From positions 68,652,984 to 68,716,983 of the forward strand of contig JAHLJT010003656.1 in assembly GCA_031308135.1 (NCBI GenBank): a DNA stretch of 64,000 nucleotides. Direction: 5' to 3'. A program made the position numbers and the translations under genes. The DNA comes from Acheta domesticus. Its lineage: Eukaryota; Arthropoda; Insecta; Orthoptera; Gryllidae. Below the pieces are notes generated by a model. The model was not told where the DNA came from. It did no database searches and was given only the letters and a program-made list of their open reading frames with translations. How positions within the stretch are numbered: position 1 is the first letter of the stretch; each line of letters opens with the position of its first letter. Positions 58,650 through 64,000 of this stretch are shown piece after piece.

Positions 58650-61600
58650 ATGCACAGCAGAACAACTTTCAGACATCCAGAGAAACGCGGAGTATGTTCA
58701 TCGATCAAACTATCCACATGACGAACATTTAGAACCATCTAATATCCCTGAAAACGATGATCCTCTTCAAGGTTCATCTCTTCCAAATGAAACATCCATC
58801 AGTGGTGAAAATTCATCTGGCCATGAGTCACACGATAAGGACATGATGCGGGACCTCCTCCGATGCGAGATAGAACGAGTTCGTCTACTTCCATTTGAAT
58901 CTCGTGCACCATTGAGGAGAATTTACGAAAATGCTAAAGCTAAGAGAGTGATAGAAACCGCGAATTCTGTCTTGAACGAGGTGGTACAGACCTCAAGTAG
59001 AGATCTAGATATTACTGAAATCAATCACATTGTGTATACAACTGGATATCTAGTATCTCAGATAATCTTGGGGCCAGCCAAGAACACCGATGGCCGACAG
59101 CCAGACAGAGTAAAAAGCTCCGTACCTCCATGGATGAAAAGAATTATGAAACTGATTGCCGACACGGCGGGAAATATCACTCCTAGCCGAGGCATCTTCT
59201 AAGTCAAACCACACATATAGAGTTCAACAAAAAATACTCCATGTTGAACAAAAATACCTAATTGACAATGACACAACAAGGCTAATGGTAGCTGAAAAGC
59301 TAAAAGAGAAAATCAAAGCATGGGCTCAACGAATAAGACTGTACAAACGTAGAGAAGATTTCCGTGTACAGAACCGGTTGTTTGAAACAGACGCGAAGAG
59401 ATTCTATCGCAGTCTGACTCAAAAACCGAATGGCAATGCTGCTCCTCCTTCAAAAGATGACGTCGAAACATTTTGGTCAGGAATCTGGGAGGAAACCAGA
59501 TCCTACAACAAAGACGCATCGTGGCTCCAATCTGAAGTTGATGCTGCCAATGGACTCGTGGAAACAGTGGAACATGTTGAAGGATTCTCGAAAGAGGACT
59601 TATGCCAAACAATTAAGAATATGGGAAACTGGAAATCCCCTGGGGTTGATAAGATCCAGATTTACTGGATTAAGAAATTAACAGCAGTACATTCTCATTT
59701 AGCAAAGGCTGTTAATAAAATTTTAGAAAACCCTAAGGAACTCCCCAAATGACTCACTCGCAGCATCACGTATTTGCTACCCAAAGGAGGAGACAGCACT
59801 TTGGCGAAGAACTACAGGCCAATTACTTGCCTGCCAGTAATGTACAAACTATAACTGCAGCCATAGCTGACAAAATGTATAGGCACCTAGAAAAGAACCA
59901 CCTGTTGCCAGTTGAACAGAAGGGATGTCGTAAAGGTTCCTATGGCTGTAAGGAAATCTTGCTTCTGAATAAAATAATTTTGAATGATGTAAAGAAACGT
60001 AAAATGTAATTTAAGCATGGCTTGGATTGACTACCAAAAGGCCTTTGACAGTGTACCACATGATTGGATTTTGAAGACCCTGGAGATCTATCTATTTCAT
60101 CCTAGACTTGTTGAGTTTTGCAAGGCTAGTATGAACTCGTGGAGCACCAGGTTACTAATCCACAGCAGGAAAGGGAATAGTAGAAACAAGAAGTATTCAG
60201 ATTAACAGGGGAATTTTTCAAGGAGATTCACTATCCCCTCTGCTGTTTTGCATTAGTTTGATTCCTCTGTCGAGACAGCTATCGCACACTGACTTTGGTT
60301 ACAAGCTCCATGGTGACGAAAGGCCTGCATCACATTTATTTTACATGGATGATCTGAAAGTGTTTGCTAAGAATGAAGCGATTCTCTCCCAATTGCTGTC
60401 TGTCATCAATGATTTTAGCAATGACATCTGCATGAAGTTTGGTCTTGACAAGTGTGCAAAAGCCAACTTAAAAGAGGCAAAATGATCACTTCAGAGAACA
60501 CTGAAGTTGATAGACACACTGTGATTCAAGATTTTGAGCCAGGTAAAACTTACAAATATCTGGGCATTGAAGAATGTGAGACAATCTCGAACGACACAAT
60601 GAAAGAGAGAATTCGCAAGGAATATTACAGAAGAGTGAGACTTGTCCTGCAGTCCACTCTGAACTCAAGGAATAAAATACCAGCAATAGGTAGTTTGGCG
60701 GTGCCTGTAGCCGAATACAGTTTCGGACTAGTAGACTGGACTGAGCAGGAAATTCGCATCATGGATCAAAAAACCAGAAAACTGCTCACAATGCATCACG
60801 TTGCCCACCCCCGAGCTGATGTACATAGACTTTATGTGTCACGTAAAGAAGGAGGAAGAGGCCTCAGACAAATTGAAGCCTCCTGGCACAATGCAATAAC
60901 TGCGATGGGAAAGTATGTAGTCAGCCATCAAGACGACCCACTAATGAGGCAGGTCATGAAATCTGACCCAAGAATGGGAAGCAGAGGCATTGTAAGTGTA
61001 GCAAGAAGCATTGCGAACAAGACTATGCAAGACACCCAGAATGACACAGACACTGAACTTCTGATGCTACTTAACATGAAATTTGAGACACAAAAAAAGT
61101 TAAAGAAATCGTGGAGAGAAACCACTCCACGGACAATATCTGAAACGAATGGAGAAGGTGCAGATCAATAAAGATCGATCATTTATGTGGCTTAAAAGGG
61201 GAAGAATGAAGCCAGAATCCAAAGCACTTGTAATAGCTGCCCAAGATCAGGCCTTGAGAACATGACATAATGATAAAGCGGTTCTCGAAATTTCCCAAGA
61301 TGATAAATGCCGCATTTGTCAAGAACACGTAGAAAACATTGATCATATTGTCTCAGCTTGTCCAATCCTAGCAAAGACCGAATACTTGAAAAGACACGAC
61401 AGGGTGTGTAGTTACCTCCACTGGCAGATCTGTACCGCCCTCGAAGTTCCGAACACATGCCCCAAGAGGTACGAACACTCACTGAAACCGGTGACGTCTG
61501 TTGGATTGTGTACGATATTGTACGACCAACAAATTCTAACTGATCGCATGATAGCGGCAAACAAACCGGATATAGTCATCCGGGATTTGGAGAACAAATC

Positions 61601-61973
61601 GTGTTTACTTGTCGATGTTGCTGTACCTTGCGATCAAAACGTCGTTACCAAGGAGGCAGAGAAACGTCTTAAATAGAAAAATTTGGAAATCGAGATCAGC
61701 CGAATGTGGGGCGTAAAAGCACAGGTTGTCCCTATAGTTATCGGAGCTCTGGGATTTGTTCCGCAAAATTTGTGTAAGAACTTGTCTAAACTCCCAGGTA
61801 ATTCAAAAGACTGGGAAGTGCAAGAAATTACTTTATTTGGAACAGCCCACATTTTGCGCAAAGTATTGTAGAAGCACCGACAGTCACCAGATCTGCTCCT
61901 TAGGTAGCTGGTTGCAACCTGGAGTAGATTTTATATTCAGCCGACTCATAACATCTTTAGTCGTGATGTAATG
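58650..61973 (+). mobile_element. Dong/R4-like LINE with restriction-like endonuclease, in TAA repeats
   Basis: Plus strand, 3.3 kb between two TAA tracts. Order: an N-terminal segment (LLRCEIERVRLLPFESRAPL); a charged linker (KKRREDF-type LYKRREDFRVQNRLFETDAK); RT motifs WKSPGVDKIQIYWIKKL, YRPITCLP, AWIDYQKAFDSVPHDWIL, IFQGDSLSPLLFC and YMDDLKVFAKN (catalytic YMDD near 60345); RT thumb (TYKYLGIEE, YVSRKEGGRGLRQIE); a CCHC finger CRICQEHVENIDHIVSACP; and a restriction-like endonuclease core NKPDIVIRDLENKSCLLVDV, followed by KEAEKRLK and VVPIVIGALGFVPQ. One main frame, broken by several frameshifts and stops (for example at 59750, 60010, 60205, 61170, 61676). The R2/R4 type of domain order and the TAA flanks fit the Dong lineage. 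Confidence 0.92.

Positions 61974-62033
<60 letters not shown>
61974..62033. repeat. (TAA)n tract, right flank of Dong-like LINE
   Basis: About 20 uninterrupted units. Confidence 0.97.
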
Positions 62034-62034
<1 letters not shown>

Positions 62035-63781
62035 GCAAAAATGTGTACTTAAATATGTACAATCAACTCCAATTATAGTGAACTTCTGGGGACTAACATT
62101 TTTGGTTTACAATGACCAATGATATAAAAAGTTAATAGAATTTCTCCACTGTGACTTGATTTTATTAATAATAAAGATGCCACAAAATACATTAACAGTA
62201 CAAATGGAAAATTCCTTTTCTTTATTTGACCTTCAAAAATAAATTATTTTTGACCGTTTGTATCATATTTTTTATGAGTAATTTTTTTACATCCTTCTCC
62301 AGGGATCATTCTCTCTCTGTACATGTATTCTGCGAACAAACACTCTTTGTACATTGCCTGAATGTAAAATACTAACAGTAATAGAATAACAATCTATACT
62401 TTGCAAAATATATCAAAAATAAGTTAATTGCCACATGATCCAATTGGTGGCTTAAAGAATGCCTTTGCTAATAAGATTAAAACTTTAGATTAGAGATGTT
62501 ATATTGATTGCTGAAGTAATATTTCCGGAGAGATGTTTCAAAACTACACAACCTTGCTTCAACTGTAATCAAGACATCTTAAACAACTTGCTGTCAAGAT
62601 TCCACCCCACAAGAGCAAATGGATTTTTTGCAGGACTCCACCCTGAGGCCCCCAGTTAGTAAAACAGTGGATGAATTATATGAAGAAGACATCCTACTCG
62701 TAATTGAGAAAATGTACATGCAACGAGATCTATAATATAAATAGGACATGGCAACAGGAGTTCCTGTTCTTTAAAACTTAAAATGCATAGAAGTACCATG
62801 TAGCCTGTAACGGATCTCTGAGGGGGTGGGGGTGGGGAAGGGAACATCCCCTCCCGCTCCCCAAACTGCAATAAAATCATGACCTGTAAAAAGTATTTGT
62901 TCAGTTTTCAATCTAGTTAAATATGGAAACTTGAGCAAGCACATGGTTGCAATTTACTTCTGCTTCACAAATAGCTCATCCTTGATTCCAAGTGCATGGT
63001 TTCTAAGAAGGGGGGAAATTTCACAATTCGTAGCGAAGGTCCAGTGGTTACAGGAACATTGCTTTGTAAGACAGAATTCTAGCAATACATTCCAAACTCA
63101 TCTAAAATGTTCTGTTTCTATGTATAATATCTTAAATGTCATGAAATATACAAGAAAAAAGTAAAATTTGTAATTAGGTCTTGTAACCTAAAATTGTTTA
63201 GGACTACAGGTATGTTGATTCTGTAAAACTACTTTTACATGAAAATCCATTCCCTATTCCTATCTCAAGAAATTCTAATTGTTCATGCGCTACAATAATA
63301 CAAAACAATTCATCAAGACAAGGAAGAGGAAACGGTTTGCATTGAACTGAAGGAATGTTGATGGTGAATGTTGAAGTTATCTGAACAAATGCATCCATCC
63401 TCAAACAAAACCCAAGCAAGCTTTTATAACCTCCAACTTCCAAAATGATTTGTTAAAAAAAGTGGGTTAAAGAAAGTTTCAAAATATCAAATATATAGTT
63501 TCATCCAAAAACAAAAAACAAAACAAAACAAAAAAAAACACTAAGCCACTGTCAAAAAATCTACATTTTTTCATGTAGTCCTTGTAGTTTTGTTCCTTCA
63601 CATTTGTTTGTTAAAATAAGTTTAATTTTAAGTCTTCTAACTTGCATTATTTGGGCAACAATTTTACTTCAAACGATGTACCAGAACCCTTTAAATTATG
63701 CTTTTGGCCACTTATTTGTGCTAGTTTGTGAAGATTAACACACACACACTACACTGAGGGGAAAAACTCCCTAGTAATAAG
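62034..63781. other. No gene recognised
   Basis: atcaactccaattatagtga at 62065 resembles a pogo/Tigger-type terminus but no partner was found. I looked for MARF1 NYN and first-RRM exons on the minus strand here and saw none. Confidence 0.45.
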
Positions 63782-64000
63782 AAACTAGGGGTTCTCCATC
63801 GCATACTTTCTCACATTATTTCTACATTTGCCATATTAAAAAATTCAGAGTTCAATGAAAATGAGACTTGCACCTTTTTTTCTTTATTCTTCTTCTTTTC
63901 CCACACCCCCCTTGTTTTATGTGTGGAAAAAATTTAAAGAAAAAATTTGGAGTTTGAGATAATGTTTTTTTAAATATTGCATTAGTTTCAAGCAGAAATT
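63782..64000. repeat. Repeat family R1, copy 4, cut by window end
   Basis: aaactaggggttctccatcg followed by catactttctcac resembles the R1 edge (aactagtggtgct...actttctcac). aaatttaaagaaaaaatttg at 63936 matches the R1 interior at 24486 and 38530. Confidence 0.6.

Noticed and set aside
63204..63443. 79-codon minus-strand frame considered as an upstream MARF1 exon
   Set aside because: It has no resemblance to NYN or RRM1, and flanking splice signals are not convincing.
1..64000. CRISPR array, bacterial operon or phage content
   Set aside because: The sequence is eukaryotic (introns, LINEs, mariners). The tandem repeats lack unique spacers between units.

Overview
The window is animal nuclear DNA, AT-rich and packed with decayed transposons. 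It is most likely from an arthropod with a large, repeat-bloated genome, probably an insect. The evidence is the split gene with canonical GT-AG introns, several Tc1/mariner lineages, piggyBac-type elements with TTAA target duplications, a Penelope-like element, Jockey/CR1-type LINEs and a Dong/R4-type LINE. No species can be named from the sequence alone.

One gene dominates. About 42.6 kb of the minus strand (58442 down to 15815) carries 15 coding exons of a MARF1 (limkain-b1) orthologue. I placed these by eye using splice signals, reading phase and resemblance to vertebrate MARF1. In order they encode a Ser/Pro/Thr linker, one RRM, seven LOTUS/OST-HTH domains and a low-complexity tail with a polyalanine run. 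The phases of all 14 junctions agree and give about 1080 residues. The NYN nuclease domain, the first RRM and the last few residues seen in vertebrate MARF1 are not found here. They may lie outside the window, have escaped recognition, or be absent. MARF1 family proteins act in the cytoplasm on germline mRNAs, the LOTUS array serving as an RNA-binding and effector-recruiting platform.

The introns are the second story. 16125-25992 holds a 2.3 kb GA-rich satellite, a piggyBac relic and a TIR element. 26523-28598 holds a full-length but dead mariner. 28917-33591 holds a TIR element with a piggyBac-type insert nested in it, then a CR1/Jockey-like LINE. 35084-40941 holds a large repeat (inverted relative to a copy at 9.5-11.9 kb) that is itself split by a piggyBac-type element, plus a tRNA-derived SINE. 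41591-44889 holds a mariner remnant. 45375-48902 holds a second mariner-type element and LINE pieces. 49082-55142 holds a 1.25 kb foldback element and a Jockey-like LINE. Upstream of the first recognised exon, a Dong/R4-like LINE sits between two (TAA)n tracts.

The left 15 kb lies 3' of the recognised MARF1 exons. It contains a decayed LINE with RNase H, a Penelope-like element, a 2.8 kb TIR element, a 34-bp minisatellite, and two plus-strand coding-looking stretches (8470-8665 and 12738-13214) that may be exons of a decayed or unrecognised gene.
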